From NCBI RefSeq assembly GCF_004664715.2, contig NC_051072.1, positions 42,825,642 to 42,889,641 on the forward strand: 64,000 bases of DNA. Direction: 5' to 3'. Below are positions 21,826 through 32,510 of this stretch, piece by piece. Source of the DNA: Peromyscus leucopus. Taxonomy: Eukaryota; Chordata; Mammalia; Rodentia; Cricetidae. The notes under the pieces were generated by a model, which was given only the letters and a program-made list of their open reading frames with translations, was not told the DNA's origin and did no database searches. The position numbers were made by a program, and so were the translations under genes. How positions within the stretch are numbered: the stretch's first letter is position 1; each line of letters opens with the position of its first letter.

Positions 21826-21922
21826 CAAAAGAAGGAGGAGGAGGAGAAGAAAGAAGAAAAAGAAAAAGAAGAAGAAGAAGAAGAAGAAGAAGAAGAAGAA
21901 GAAGAAGAAGAAGAAGAAGAAA
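21826..21922. repeat. purine tract ending in (GAA)n, about 18 units
   Basis: An aggagg/aagaaaaa lead-in passes into a clean GAA trinucleotide array to about 21921. The plus strand has no pyrimidine for most of about 95 bases. Poly-Lys and poly-Ser frames through it are artefacts. Confidence 0.96.
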
Positions 21923-22138
21923 CTACAGACAAATCATCTTCCAGCAAGAAAGAAGAGTACCAGCAGTGATTTTCAGCAGATAGTAGTAATAGGTGTTGGC
22001 TGCCAGTCAAGAACACCACAAAGATTCTCATTCCTTTTCTGATGAGCAGTAAATCTTGGTTAGAATAATCTGCCCCTTAAGGAAAATGCATATCGCCTTT
22101 CTTTTTATTTCTTCATTTAAAAAATAATAGATAAATAG
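21923..22138. other. short unassigned interval
   Basis: Nothing recognised. Confidence 0.5.
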
Positions 22139-22512
22139 TGTCCTGGCTAGTTCTTTGTCGACTTGACAGACTAGTCATCTGGTAAATGGAACCTTAATTG
22201 AGAAAATGTCTCTATCAGATTTCCTGTAGGCAAGTCTGCAGAGCATTTTTATGATTGATATGGGTACTGTGAGCAGTACCATCTCTGAGTAGGTAGTCCT
22301 CGGTCACATAAGAAAGCAAGCTGAACAAGTCAGGTGAAGCAAGCCAGTGAGCAGCACGCTTCCATGACCTGTGCTTCAATTTCTGCCTTCAGGTTCCTTC
22401 CTTGAGTTCCTCCCCTGACTTCTCTCAGTAATGGACTATAAGCTGTAAACTTAAATAAACTCTTTCCCCTTCAAGTTGTTTACAGTCATATTCTTTATCA
22501 CATCAGAAACCT
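22139..22512 (+). mobile_element. ERVL-MaLR-type LTR, plus strand
   Basis: Begins TGTCCTGGCTAG and contains 'tcgacttgacagactag', 'taattgagaaaatgtctc', 'gtaggcaagtctgcagagc', 'agtaatggactataagc', 'taaacttaaataaactc' and 'ctttatcacatcagaaacc'. This order matches rodent MaLR LTRs (MT/ORR1 group), including the AATAAA region near the 3' end. The exact subfamily is not assigned. Related copies are at 59840 and, reversed, 60795. Confidence 0.75.
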
Positions 22513-22615
22513 AGATGGATGGATAGATGGATGGATGGATGGATGGATGGATGGATGATGGATAGACAGATAGATGATGGTTAGATAGATAGATAGATAG
22601 ACAGACAGATGATAG
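22513..22615. repeat. (GATG)n-(GATA)n/(GACA)n tetranucleotide array
   Basis: GGAT repeats (to about 22556) are followed by mixed GATG, GATA and GACA units to 22615, right after the MaLR 3' end. Confidence 0.95.
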
Positions 22616-22687
22616 TGTTTTAAAAATCTGTTTCCTTCCTATAATACACATATGATCATTTCTATTGATCTCCCTTCTCCTTCTTTT

Positions 22688-22689
<2 letters not shown>

Positions 22690-22743
<54 letters not shown>
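22690..22743. repeat. (CT)n microsatellite
   Basis: About 26 CT units without interruption. Confidence 0.96.
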
Positions 22744-22746
<3 letters not shown>

Positions 22747-22759
22747 TGCCTTATTGATC

Positions 22760-23180
22760 AATCTAGGTGCTTCTGTTATATTTGGTTTGTGGGTTATTTA
22801 ACTTTTTAGTTACAAGTTTTTAGTTTCTACTTCATTATACTTAGAAGTATTGTTATTTGTTTCAAGCATATTCACAAGTTCTCACTCATGATAGTTACTT
22901 TAAAATACTTGTCCAACATTTGCAATATATATTTTATCTAATTACTTGCGCTTGTTTTTTCTTTTACATCTGAGTTAAATTGATCCATGTTTGTGTATTC
23001 TTAGCTCTTGGTACATTGAGTAATTTTGGAAAGCATCCTGGATATTTTGAGCTTTATATTAAAAGATTGTGGTTCACATTTAAAGTTACATCAGCTAAGA
23101 GTTTGCTTGTTCCCTGAGCATATGTTCTGGTGCAATCTTATTACTTAGGGCTATATATGTGGGCAAAATATCTATTTAGT
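22760..23180 (-). mobile_element. possible ancient L1M 3' UTR, minus strand
   Basis: 'ggtacattgagtaattttgg' followed by 'atcctggatattttgagc' resembles a 3' UTR segment of old L1M elements read in reverse. The rest is too diverged to confirm. Confidence 0.4.
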
Positions 23181-23764
23181 CTGTAAACCCTTCAGAGTCC
23201 TCCTTTTTTGTGTCCCATTGTACTTTCCAGATTACAAGTCTCTACAATGTCACCCTGGTACACGAAATGAAGGGGAGTGTGTTGATGCAGACAACGGGAG
23301 CTAAGGGCTCTGCTTTACTGCAAACATTTGCTGTTGCAGGGAGGAGGCTGCCATCAACAAATTCGGGAAAGGAAGACACTGCCTTGGCAATGGGAGTGTG
23401 AGGGGTGAATCTGCCATTAGGTGAGCTACTGTGTATAATAAGGGTAAGGATGGTGGCTGTAGTTTTGTCTGTCCCCATTGCTAACTCACCAGATCCCCAG
23501 ATCACCAGCATCTCTACCATAAAGAATGACACATGTCAGAAGAAATAGCTTATTTACATATTATCACATCATTTCTTCTGTCCTGAGTTTTCTAGCCAGT
23601 GTATTATTTTATTCTTTCCTTTTTAGATATACTTCTGGGGTATGTCTAGGTAATTTTTTGTGCATGATTATTAAGAAAAGTAAAATGAGACATATTTATC
23701 TTCTCTGCAACCAAAATCAGTGTTTCGCTTATTTTGGAATGATACTGAATTTTCATCCCTTTAC
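23181..23764. other. unassigned DNA
   Basis: Nothing recognised. Overlapping frames of 63 (plus) and 96 (minus) codons at 23210-23532 carry no known motif. Confidence 0.5.
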
Positions 23765-23925
23765 TTTTTAAAATGTTTTTGGTTAAAGTAGAATTACATC
23801 ACTTCCCCCTGTCTTATCTCCCTCCAGCCTTTCCCTGCTACACTCCCTTGAACCCCTTTCATAAATCTCCACCACACCCAGGATGATAGCCTCTTTTTCT
23901 TTTATTATATTACTTGCATACCTCA
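23765..23925 (-). mobile_element. Lx-type LINE-1 3' UTR fragment, minus strand
   Basis: 'agaattacatcacttccccc', 'ctcccttgaacccctttcat' and 'tagcctctttttcttttatt' match the reversed Lx 3' UTR. About 160 bases remain. Confidence 0.65.
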
Positions 23926-24151
23926 TAGTTTGCGAGTCTGTTATCACGGCTCATGCATCTATGGCCTGGGAACATCATGCCAGAGCAGGTGGAAAGATTC
24001 TTAAGAGCCATAATACCAGAATATCCGCTATGAAACAGTCTTTCCTAGAAATAGTTACACAAACAAAACCAGAATAACACCAATACTAATGGACTTCTTA
24101 ATGTAGAACTGGGGTGATTTCATGGGGCCCAAACACTAGAGATATTTATTT
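23926..24151. other. short unassigned interval
   Basis: Nothing recognised. Confidence 0.5.
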
Positions 24152-24288
24152 ATTTATTTTTTTTTGGTTTTTCAAGACAAGGTTTCTGTGTGTAGCTTTG
24201 TAGACCAGGCTGGCCTTGAACTCACAGAGATTCACCTGCCTCTGCCTCCAAAGTGCTGGGATTAAAGGCATGTGCCACCACCACCAGG
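24152..24288 (-). mobile_element. B1 SINE with internal deletion, minus strand
   Basis: 'tttttcaagacaaggtttctg', 'tgtgtagctttgtagaccagg', 'ctggccttgaactcacagag', 'agtgctgggattaaaggc', 'tgtgccaccaccacc'. The roughly 25 bases between the two quoted middle parts of an intact B1 are missing. Confidence 0.93.
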
Positions 24289-25472
24289 AAAGAAAAATTT
24301 GCAGACAACTATGGACTGCTGTGAGAAGAAGAACCAGCCTGTCTCAGTGGTGAGCCTTCTTACTGGTTTGTCCAAAGCAGAGTGCTCAGCTCTGAAACCA
24401 CATACACACAAATATCTTTTCCACTTTCATCATGCTCTTTTATTTCAAGTGGGATTCTTGAAGTGCATTGTACTATTGATTTTTTTTTTTTAAATACAAC
24501 CTCACCATTTCTACCTTTTCCTTTACCTCAACAAACCACGCAGGAAAATATGTTTGTGATTTATTTTAAGAGTCATTAAAAGTTCTGGACTCTTAAGAAA
24601 TCAGAGTTCATCTCCATGATATTAATGAATAGTGATGAAATGAATGTTCTCAGAGGAATAAGTTATTCAATGTAAGTAATAAAAACGATTTCAATCTAAG
24701 TATATCATTCAGCTTAAAACCTGCTCTCAATATGAATTATTAAAAATAGCACATTAGAGAAAGATTGTAGATCAGATCTGATTATGATCTTCTAATTATA
24801 CTTTTCCCCTGTGAAAACTGAAGAAACCATTTTCAATCATAGTATTTCACTGCATTTTATCAAGCCCTTCTTAGATTCTCTTTTGTTCACAATTACCACT
24901 TCAACTTAAATTTCTCCTTTATTATTGAGTACTTTAATCGACATTTATTTTTTGAGATTAATTTATCCATATTATAGTATTTGAATTTTCATTTTAGCCA
25001 TACCCAAATATAAAGACACTCATGCAATTAAGTCTTGCCATAACTATTAAGTGTACCTCCTTCCAACTCCTTAGCCATCTGTAAAATACCATCCCTCCTA
25101 GAGTCTTAGGCTTTTGTCCCAAACTCTGTAACTTTCTGATACTAATAATATCACATTCTTCTCTTGATCTATGTTTTTATTCTATTCATATTAATATTTT
25201 CTTCCAGTATGTTAAGATATTGCTATTCATTTTCTTTTCACATAGTAATTTTATATGGTCTTTTGTTATGGAAAAATGTCTTAAGCTTTGGTCTTTAATT
25301 TTTAATTATTAAATAAGCTGTTTTTTTCCCAAAAGACTTCTATTTCCACAACAAATATAATTTTGTATTTAGACTCTTAGAAATACAATCGTGTTTAGTA
25401 CTTCCAAAAATATCTAAAACTTCTTCATGTTTCTGAACTTTGAAGTATGGAAATTGGGGGGATTAACAGCTC
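24289..25472. other. unassigned DNA
   Basis: AT-rich, nothing recognised in about 1.2 kb. Confidence 0.5.
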
Positions 25473-25827
25473 TGTGATGCTGAGGATATTGCTCTGTATA
25501 GATAAAACACTGATTGGCCAGTAGCCAGACAGGAAGTATAGGCGGGACTAACAGAGAGGAGAATTGAGGGAACAGGAAGGCAAGAAGGAGACACTGCCAG
25601 CCGCCACCATGACAAGCAGCATGTAAAGATGCCAGTAAGCCACAAGCCACATGGCAAGGTATAGATTTATAGAAATGGGTTAATTTAAGATGTAAGAACT
25701 GTTAGCAAGAAGCTTGCCATGGCCATACAGTTTGTAAATAATATAAGCGTCTGCGTGTTTATTTTATAAGTGGGCTGTCGGACTGCCGGGGCTTGGTAGG
25801 ACCCAGAGAGAAAACTCTCCAGCTACA
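25473..25827 (+). mobile_element. solo LTR, cricetid-type, plus strand
   Basis: Starts TGTGATGCTGAGG and ends CCAGCTACA. Internal landmarks are 'ataaaacactgattggccag' (AATAAA-like plus CCAAT), 'ataggcgggactaacag' (GC box), 'atggcaaggtatagattt' (TATA-like) and 'ccatggccatacagtttg'. The family is the same as 51025-51541 (plus), and more distantly 8860-9261 (minus). Flanks 'cagctc' and 'cagcta' (25831 on) could be an offset duplication but do not fit the CA end exactly. Confidence 0.8.
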
Positions 25828-26352
25828 AATCAGCTACACTGTAACTTTCCTTTTAAATGATGTAGAAGATTTTAATTTTAGTTGGATATTTCTTATATTT
25901 ACCTAAGTTACCATCATGAAACTCTGCTATTATTATTGTAATTGATAGGACTTCAGTTAAGACTATAAATAAAACGAACCAAACACCTGAATTATTGTTG
26001 ATGTGTTGGTGAGGTATACCTGAACCAAAGACTGTAACCAAATCTCCAATCTCTGAAAGGACTCCATGTTAACTGATCATCATTTGAAATTAAGATGGAC
26101 TTGTAGCATTCTAGATAAAAGAGAAGAGATACCAGACTTGTGATTCTCTGAGCTGGTAAGAGTCCAAAGGCTGTGTTCTACTCAGCTGCATCTCTGACTA
26201 AGAGCTTATCATTATTATTGTAGGAGGCATGGAGGCTCCCCACGCTCTGCACACTTCCTGAAAATACTGAAGGTGGGGGTCGGGAAGGCTGTGGTCTTTC
26301 ATGAGCTTAACATCTCTTTCTGTGATTATGGAAGGAGGTGGTCAAAGTGTTT
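25828..26352. other. unassigned DNA
   Basis: Nothing recognised. A purine-leaning part lies near 26260-26345. Confidence 0.5.
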
Positions 26353-26368
26353 TCCTGCTTCATTTCTT

Positions 26369-26484
26369 TTTTTTAATTTAATTTAATTTTATTTTACAAT
26401 ACAATTCAGTTCTACATATCAGCCACAGATTCCTTTGTTCTTCCCCCTCCTGCCCCCTCGCCTTCCCCCAGCCCACCCCCCTTA
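26369..26484 (-). mobile_element. LINE-1 3' terminal segment of the chimera
   Basis: Plus-orientation wording 'ttttacaatacaattcagttc', 'acatatcagccacagattcc' and C-rich 'cccagcccacccccc' is the minus-strand end of a young cricetid L1 3' UTR. The same end is seen at 52072 and, in plus orientation, 60200-60260. Confidence 0.85.
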
Positions 26485-26640
26485 ACAGTGTTCTGTCTGC
26501 ACATATCCCTGCAGGCCAGAAGAGGACATCAGATCTCATTACAGATGGTTGTGAGCCACCATGTGGTTGCTGGAAATTGAACTCAGGACCTTTGGAAGAG
26601 TAAGCAGTGCTCTTAACCTCTGAGCCATCTCTCCAGCCCC
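26485..26640 (-). mobile_element. B2 SINE of the chimera, 3' tail missing
   Basis: Minus-strand reading starts GGGGCTGGAGAGATGGCTC (tRNA-derived head with pol III A box region), and has the B box region 'ggtcctgagttcaattt' and 'catggtggctcacaacc'. It stops after 'cagacagaacactgt', about where the A/T-rich B2 tail normally starts. Confidence 0.95.
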
Positions 26641-26656
26641 TCCTGCTTCATTTCTT

Positions 26657-28805
26657 ATAAAATAATTCTGTGTTTGAGTTTGTATGGAAACAGGTATTTG
26701 AAGCTATTTTTGATGTTTGCAATAAACTACAATATCACAGGTCCAGTTTTTGACAATGGCTTTGAACTCACATTGTATCCAGTCATTCTGCAATGGTATG
26801 TATAATTTTGTTGCTGAACATTGCCCAAAAGCTAAATCCAAAGCAATGAGTGAGGAGTCAAACCATATAGGCAAAACAACTTTAAATGTCTGTTTTTGCA
26901 CCTTTTTTTCAATTCTGAAACTTTTAAACAAGTCATATCGGAGAGACTGTTTTATTTTGAAGCATTTTATGATGCAAAGCATTCTTCACAGACTGAGTGA
27001 TGCATAGTGAAACTGGATTTCTCAGGGACTAAAAATTTCAGCTTATATTTCTAAAATAACTGAAGTAATAACAATGAAATAAAAGATGAGATGTTTTTAG
27101 CATTTTAACCAAGAATCCTATTAAGTAATTTAATGGAACCAGTTTAGCTCAAAGTTATTATGGAAAATGAGGAAATAATAAATGAAAACACTTTTCAAAA
27201 CAATAGGATTAAGAAATATTCCTATATAAATTCTTCCAAGAGATCTTATTTTAAAAATATAATTGTAATAATACAATATTAAATCTTGCCAACTAATTCC
27301 AACTTATTTTCATATTAAGCAGGAACTAGTAAAAGAAAATTCAGGTAACATTTTTAATATTTGTTTTGTGCAGGAAACGTCATGGTAGAGAGATATTTTG
27401 GCCAAATGATAGTTTGGGGTTTTAGTTTGGATTCAATACACAAGTCATTTTGATGGGAGGGGGGATGTTTTTTCATAGAGATGAATGGTGCTGTTTTTAT
27501 TCAGTAATACTTGCAAAGACTATCTTTATCTGATCTAAAATGCTACTGAGAGCATCGCTTTGCACTATGCAACTGTGTTTCTGTATTTTTCTTTTGAATG
27601 AAGAATAGACTAGGGCTTCCAGCAATCATCCGAAGATGTTTATGAAATGATTGAATCATATGTAAACTCAAATGAGTTTTGATTATTCTCACTAGGTGTC
27701 TATATCCAGACACTAAGGAATTTTTGACAATAGGACATTTTTTTCCATCATGTCTTTGAATGAAGATCTTTGGTTTATAAAGTAGATCAAGCCTGAGTCC
27801 AATGAGTGGTGCCATATTTGTCCGTGATCACCTTTACTTATGACCACTACTTAAGGAAGGAGTGAAAAGGGGCTTCAGATTGATGTAAAGGTCTTTGGAC
27901 CCAGCTGGTCTTTGATCACTCCCTGTGATTACACAATATCCTAACATCAAGTCAATACATGTGACCCCCCTAATCATTGTTGCTCTCCAAAAGCTATTAT
28001 CACCCAGGCACATGGTAAGGAAAATCATATTATATTTATGTAATATAAAAAATACTTTACAGCTGATAACTGCCCCCCAAACATTTCACTGTTACATTGA
28101 AGTTTGTATTACAAGCCCTTTGCTAAATAGTTTATTATTGACAAATCCAGTTTGGGTTTGAAAAGTTTTTAAGGGTTAAAGTGGTTTTTTTTGTTTGTTT
28201 GCTTATTTGTTTTGGCTATGGAAGTCCAGAGTACATCTCCAAGAACTTTTGCATTGTCCTTACTGATATCTTCCCTCTTTGGTAATGTTCATTAACAAAA
28301 TTATACATGCTATAACATAGTGGCTGAACATGTTTTAAACTTGATAACAGCAGTGTCTACATGACACTTACTCTGTGAGTCTTTAGAGGCAAAGATAATT
28401 ACGCTGTTGCTCTCTGAACATCTTGTTCAGTCTACTAGGCAAATGTAGATTCAAAGGATCACAAAGACAGCAAGATGGAGTCACAAAAGTAGCTGTCTTG
28501 CAGCAGATTTGCTGCAAACCTCAGAGAGTAAGAAGCCGTGCAAGGAGATTATTTAAAATGTATTATTTGGCTTTTTCATGCCGCTGCCCAACCACCACAC
28601 ATCTAAAGTTCTTCACACTTCATGATTTTATCCCAAAATATTTAGGAAAAGAAACCTGCGTGCTGTGAAAGCCATGTTATAGTTGAAGGAATGCATAAAA
28701 CACAACTCTATATTCTATTTTGTTATGGTTGACTGTCAAGGCTCACTGCAGAAAACTGGGATGATCTTCCCCTTCCTTCCCCTCAAATATTATTCTTTTC
28801 TTCCT
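26657..28805. other. unassigned DNA, about 2.1 kb
   Basis: No repeat recognised. Frames of 78-92 codons occur on both strands at 26704-27007, 27543-27815, 27834-28161 and 28423-28668. None shows a domain, signal peptide or codon bias that I would call coding. Confidence 0.5.
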
Positions 28806-28942
28806 CTTTTTTTAAATAAGGGTTTTAGTAGGTAGGTCCTGGAACTTGCTATGTTGACTAAGCTGGCCTGTAACTCACAGAGATCTGTCTGCTTGTGCCT
28901 CCATAGTGCTGGGATTAAGGACATACACTATCACATCTTGCC
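28806..28942 (-). mobile_element. old B1 SINE, minus strand
   Basis: 'aagctggcctgtaactcac', 'agagatctgtctgcttgtg', 'catagtgctgggattaagg' and 'catacactatcacatcttgcc' follow a T-run. Many substitutions. Confidence 0.85.
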
Positions 28943-29987
28943 TCAAATATTATTCTTACAACCCTTTTATTCTTAGAGCCCTATTTTTCAGTGAATTCTT
29001 ACTCTAGTGAATCCATATATAATTCACATTTTATTATTATACCTTTGTGAAATAGGACAATTGTCACACAAGAGAGAGAAATAGAAAAATACTACTTATT
29101 ATTTTGTCCTAAATCTCAAGGCTGAGTGGTGTTGGCTGCTTTATAAAAGAACAATATCTCCATTGCTGGGTGACAGGCAAGGTGGCTTGAGCAAGGACAG
29201 CAGGCAATGCTTTTAAAGACGTCACGGTGAGCTTTCCTTCTTGCTCACCCCATCTTCCCACTGTGCCCACTGGTAAATGCACATCATTTTTGTCTCGGTG
29301 GTATAATTAGGCCATGTGCATTGGTTAGACTTTTCTTCTTACATACAGTCTTGATTACTTGAAAGCACTAAAAATTGCTTATTCGACTTCTGTACTGTGT
29401 ATATTCCCTAAACTGACTTCTGAAGCACAATGCCTGGTTGCTAGTTGGAAGTATTCAGAATGTCTCTGGCTTCTCTCCATAGTCACATGTATGGACTGCT
29501 CTAGGGCCCATTTCAGCAAAATTAAGAGATGATGATTACTCTGCTCTTCCTCACGTCTTGATGAGGTAGAATAGTAGTAGGTGGAACAGACAATATCGAC
29601 AATCGTTGCATAATGGCTTTTGTGGTTGTTTAATTTTTAAAGCTATAAAAGTTTTGTATTTCATAATCTAAGGACAAAGTTATGTCAGAAAAACATAAAT
29701 GTTATGTGTAATACACTACAATAGACATTATGATATTAAAAAATGGTTCTTTCTTATTAAGTCAGCTATGGCCTTGTGATTCTCTTTGTTGATAACATAT
29801 CTGTGAAGTGATGTCTATCACTCTGAATAGCTGTACAAGCCACATGCCCTTCTTCTGAGCCTAGAAAACAGATGATTATCCCATATGAAGAGATACTGAG
29901 AGAATCCTGTGCATGCTAGCTCTCGACAACCTCCAATTTTCCATTATGTATCAGTATTTGAAGATGTATTAGTTTTAAACATTTATC
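28943..29987. other. unassigned DNA
   Basis: Nothing recognised. 'gacgtcacggtgagc' at 29219-29233 has a partial CRE and a splice-donor-like end, but no exon context. Confidence 0.5.
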
Positions 29988-30300
29988 ATTTTTATTATTT
30001 TTTTTTGAGAATTTCACACATAGGTACTGTTTTTACATCATTTCCATGCTACACTTTCACCCCTACAGCTCCTGCTCAGGTCCTGTGACCCTGACTTCTG
30101 TCAACTTCATGATCTCATCTTCTTTATTATACACAAACATATACACATACACACATGCACACACATATGCACACACTCCTTTATGGTTCCCCTCCAGCAG
30201 TGATGGGATTTACAGATGCTCCTATACTTTAGGTCTACCATTGTCTGTCATACAAATGTCCCCACTTTCACTCAACCTTCTCCTGGGATTGTTGATGGCG
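29988..30300 (-). mobile_element. Lx-type LINE-1 3' UTR, minus strand
   Basis: T-run, 'tgagaatttcacacataggtac', 'tacatcatttccatgctac', 'aacttcatgatctcatcttc', then a CA-rich array (30130-30175). It matches the Lx 3' UTR read in reverse and is closely parallel to 44888-45115. Confidence 0.7.
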
Positions 30301-30425
30301 TGGATATTTGTATTGGAAAAGCAAACGGAAGATCCATTCAATGAACATCAACACTATAAGAATACAACAGCTTTTATTTTGCTACTGAGGCCAACAAAGA
30401 TACAAAACGAAATATTTTAAGTATA
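30301..30425. other. short unassigned interval
   Basis: May be further diverged L1 or flanking DNA. Nothing firm. Confidence 0.4.
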
Positions 30426-31053
30426 AAAAAAAATCTGTGGACAGCTGTGACCCTTTCTTTCTTTGACAGTGCTCCTTTGGGTCTGTGCGTTGCCTTCTAC
30501 AGATGCCTCGCTGAAGAACTTTGGATCCTGTGCCATCTGACTAGGGTTCTTGGATACCAATATCCAGTAGCAGGAATCTTTAAAATTTCTTATTGATAAA
30601 ATCAAACCTGGTGCCAGGTGATTGGGGTGAATGCTGGAAGATCAGAGAAGCAGAACCAGCCACAGCTTCCTCACCTTGCTAGTTCCTCAGCTGATCCTGT
30701 TTCCTCAGACTGGAAGCCTCTGTGTCCTCATATCCGAACGGATCTCAGTTGAACTGTTGCTAGAAGCCTAAAAGCTTAAGCAGCCAAATGCTTCTAGTTT
30801 CTGGACTTCACACCTTATATACCTTTCTGCTTTCTGTCATCACTCCCTGGGATTAAAAGCGTGAGTCACCATGCTTAGCTGTATCCTTGAACACACAGAG
30901 ATCCAGGTAGATCTTTGCCTCTGGAAAGCTAGGATTAAAAGCGTGTGCTACCACTGCCTATCTTCTATGTTTAATATTGTGGCTGTTCTGTTCTGTAACC
31001 CCAGATAAGTTTATTAGCATGCACAATATTTTGGCGAACACAATACCACCACA
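30426..31053 (-). mobile_element. 5' LTR with primer-binding-site candidate and leader, minus strand
   Basis: The LTR is 31053 down to 30566 on the minus strand. It begins TGTGGTGGTATTGTGTTC, has two B1-derived segments (plus-strand 'gggattaaaagcgtgag' and 'aggattaaaagcgtgtgc'), a TATA-like 'gtatataagg' and ends GATTCCTGCTACT. Six bases on, 'tggtatccaagaaccctag' (30559-30541) is a candidate tRNA primer-binding site. About 115 bases of leader-like sequence follow, ending at an A-run. It is thus the 5' end of a truncated endogenous retrovirus-like element. No viral gene is visible. Confidence 0.65.
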
Positions 31054-32339
31054 GCAATGGTATGTGGACAGAAATCACTAAATAAGACCAGGAAGAATTC
31101 CTGACACTCAGACTCATGGGCATTTAAATGGTTATTTTAAGCCATTAAAACATTTTATCTTGATTCTTTTGATGCGATAATATATACTTATAAGAAAAAT
31201 ACCCTTTTAATGATTCTTAAAGTACACAGTTGATGGCATTAACTTCATTCACAATGTTTCCCTGGGCATCTAAGATTGGATTGCTGAGTGATAATCAGTC
31301 CTATATTTAGTATTTTGAGGAATACCTGGGGTTTCTTCAAAGCTGCAACACTTAATATTCTTACAAAGTCATTGATTTTTAGGATACCTTGACCAACTAC
31401 AATGAATAAATGACATTTTTATTTCTATTATTTTAAAATGTTCTGACAATATTTTTAAACATATTTTCTCACACTGAAACGAGGAAAAGATGATTTTTCC
31501 CAATGATAGAAAATTTCTTTGACTACATGAAAATCAAATTCAGTAATTATGACATAATTGTTTTTGTGTTATGCTTATAATCCAATTCAATTAAATAGCA
31601 GACATTGCACTTACCAAATTATTTTCTCCTAAATTTTTCTTTCAATGGTTTAATAAACATTCCCATTTTTTTTCTGGCTGAACATCCAGTTATCTTCTGA
31701 TGCTCTTATAGGTCCTTAATAGAGAAAATTTCAATTTAACTTTTTTTTTTTTTGCTTTAAGCAGGAGTGGGGGGGGGGAGAACAGAAAAAAAATCATTTT
31801 CTAAACATCATTTCCCCAATTACTAAAAGAAGAATTTAACTGTGTGATTGTTAAATAATATAAAGGCTCAGAATGCCTATTAGCATGCTTAGTATTCAAA
31901 AGCTAATATGTGTGTATTTTTGGCCATTGTTTGTCAAAATTTATATGAATAAGAAATTCTGTTTTCATGACATCTGTTAACATGCCAGAAACTGTAAGTT
32001 TGTTTCCCTGGGGGTATGTACACACCCGGACTTTTCAAATTTTCTCCCCTAAAGAGCAATCTAAAATATGGCAATCCATTTATTACATGATCATAATCTG
32101 AACTTGGATAATAGGAAGCACAGGCTTTGTTTATGTATCCGATGTTTTCAGCAATGCTGAAAGCTAATTCTCATGTAATTTATTCGAATTGGAAGATAAG
32201 CTCAAAATGCTCACAGAATGTAATCTGTTACTTTTGTTGACTGGAGAAGAAGTGGGATGTGTATATAAATATAGGAGAGAAGTAGGAGGAAGGTGGGATA
32301 GGGGTGCAGTGGAGCTAGAATAATGGTGTCGCGTTGAAC
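31054..32339. other. unassigned DNA
   Basis: AT-rich. A T-run at 31741-31753 and a G-run at 31770-31779 are the only low-complexity features. Confidence 0.5.
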
Positions 32340-32510
32340 CACTGGTTTTAAACTTCTGTTGTGTGCAGGATTACATGGGAAGCTTTTCCAAAGCCTGACT
32401 CTCAGGATACTTCCCACCGAAATTATGTCTGAAGCTCTGATCCAGAGAAGGGGATACTTTAAAGCTCCCCAAGTAACTCTAATGTGTAGCCAAGGTTGAG
32501 AATTCTCTTC
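32340..32510 (+). mobile_element. MER5A-like hAT-Charlie DNA transposon fossil
   Basis: Starts 'cactggttttaaacttctg' and ends 'ccaaggttgagaattctc', close to the MER5A terminal inverted repeats (CAGTGGTTCTCAAAC...). The middle has 'gattacatgggaagctttt' and 'agctctgatccagagaagg' in the expected order. Too old for a clear 8-bp duplication. Non-autonomous, no coding capacity. Confidence 0.65.

Larger units (their letters stand above)
26353..26656 (-). mobile_element. B2/L1 chimeric retroinsert, minus strand
   Basis: A perfect 16-bp direct repeat 'tcctgcttcatttctt' at 26353-26368 and 26641-26656 encloses two joined pieces in one orientation. The L1 3' terminus (T-rich tail from 26369, body to about 26484) is followed by a B2 SINE with an intact 5' end (about 26485-26640). 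B2 lacks its own A tail at the joint. One target duplication around both indicates a single insertion event, best explained by the L1 reverse transcriptase switching from L1 RNA to B2 RNA. Confidence 0.85.

Noticed and set aside
21818..22042. Poly-Lys (plus) and poly-Ser (minus) frames
   Set aside because: Translation of the (GAA)n array.
25414..25657. Two minus frames with cysteine- and tryptophan-rich peptides, similar to one at 51080-51355
   Set aside because: Both lie antisense in copies of the same LTR family; the similarity is nucleotide homology of the LTR, not a conserved protein.
29219..29233. CRE-like 'gacgtcac' next to a splice-donor-like 'ggtgagc'
   Set aside because: No acceptor, open exon or promoter features nearby; short motifs like this are common.
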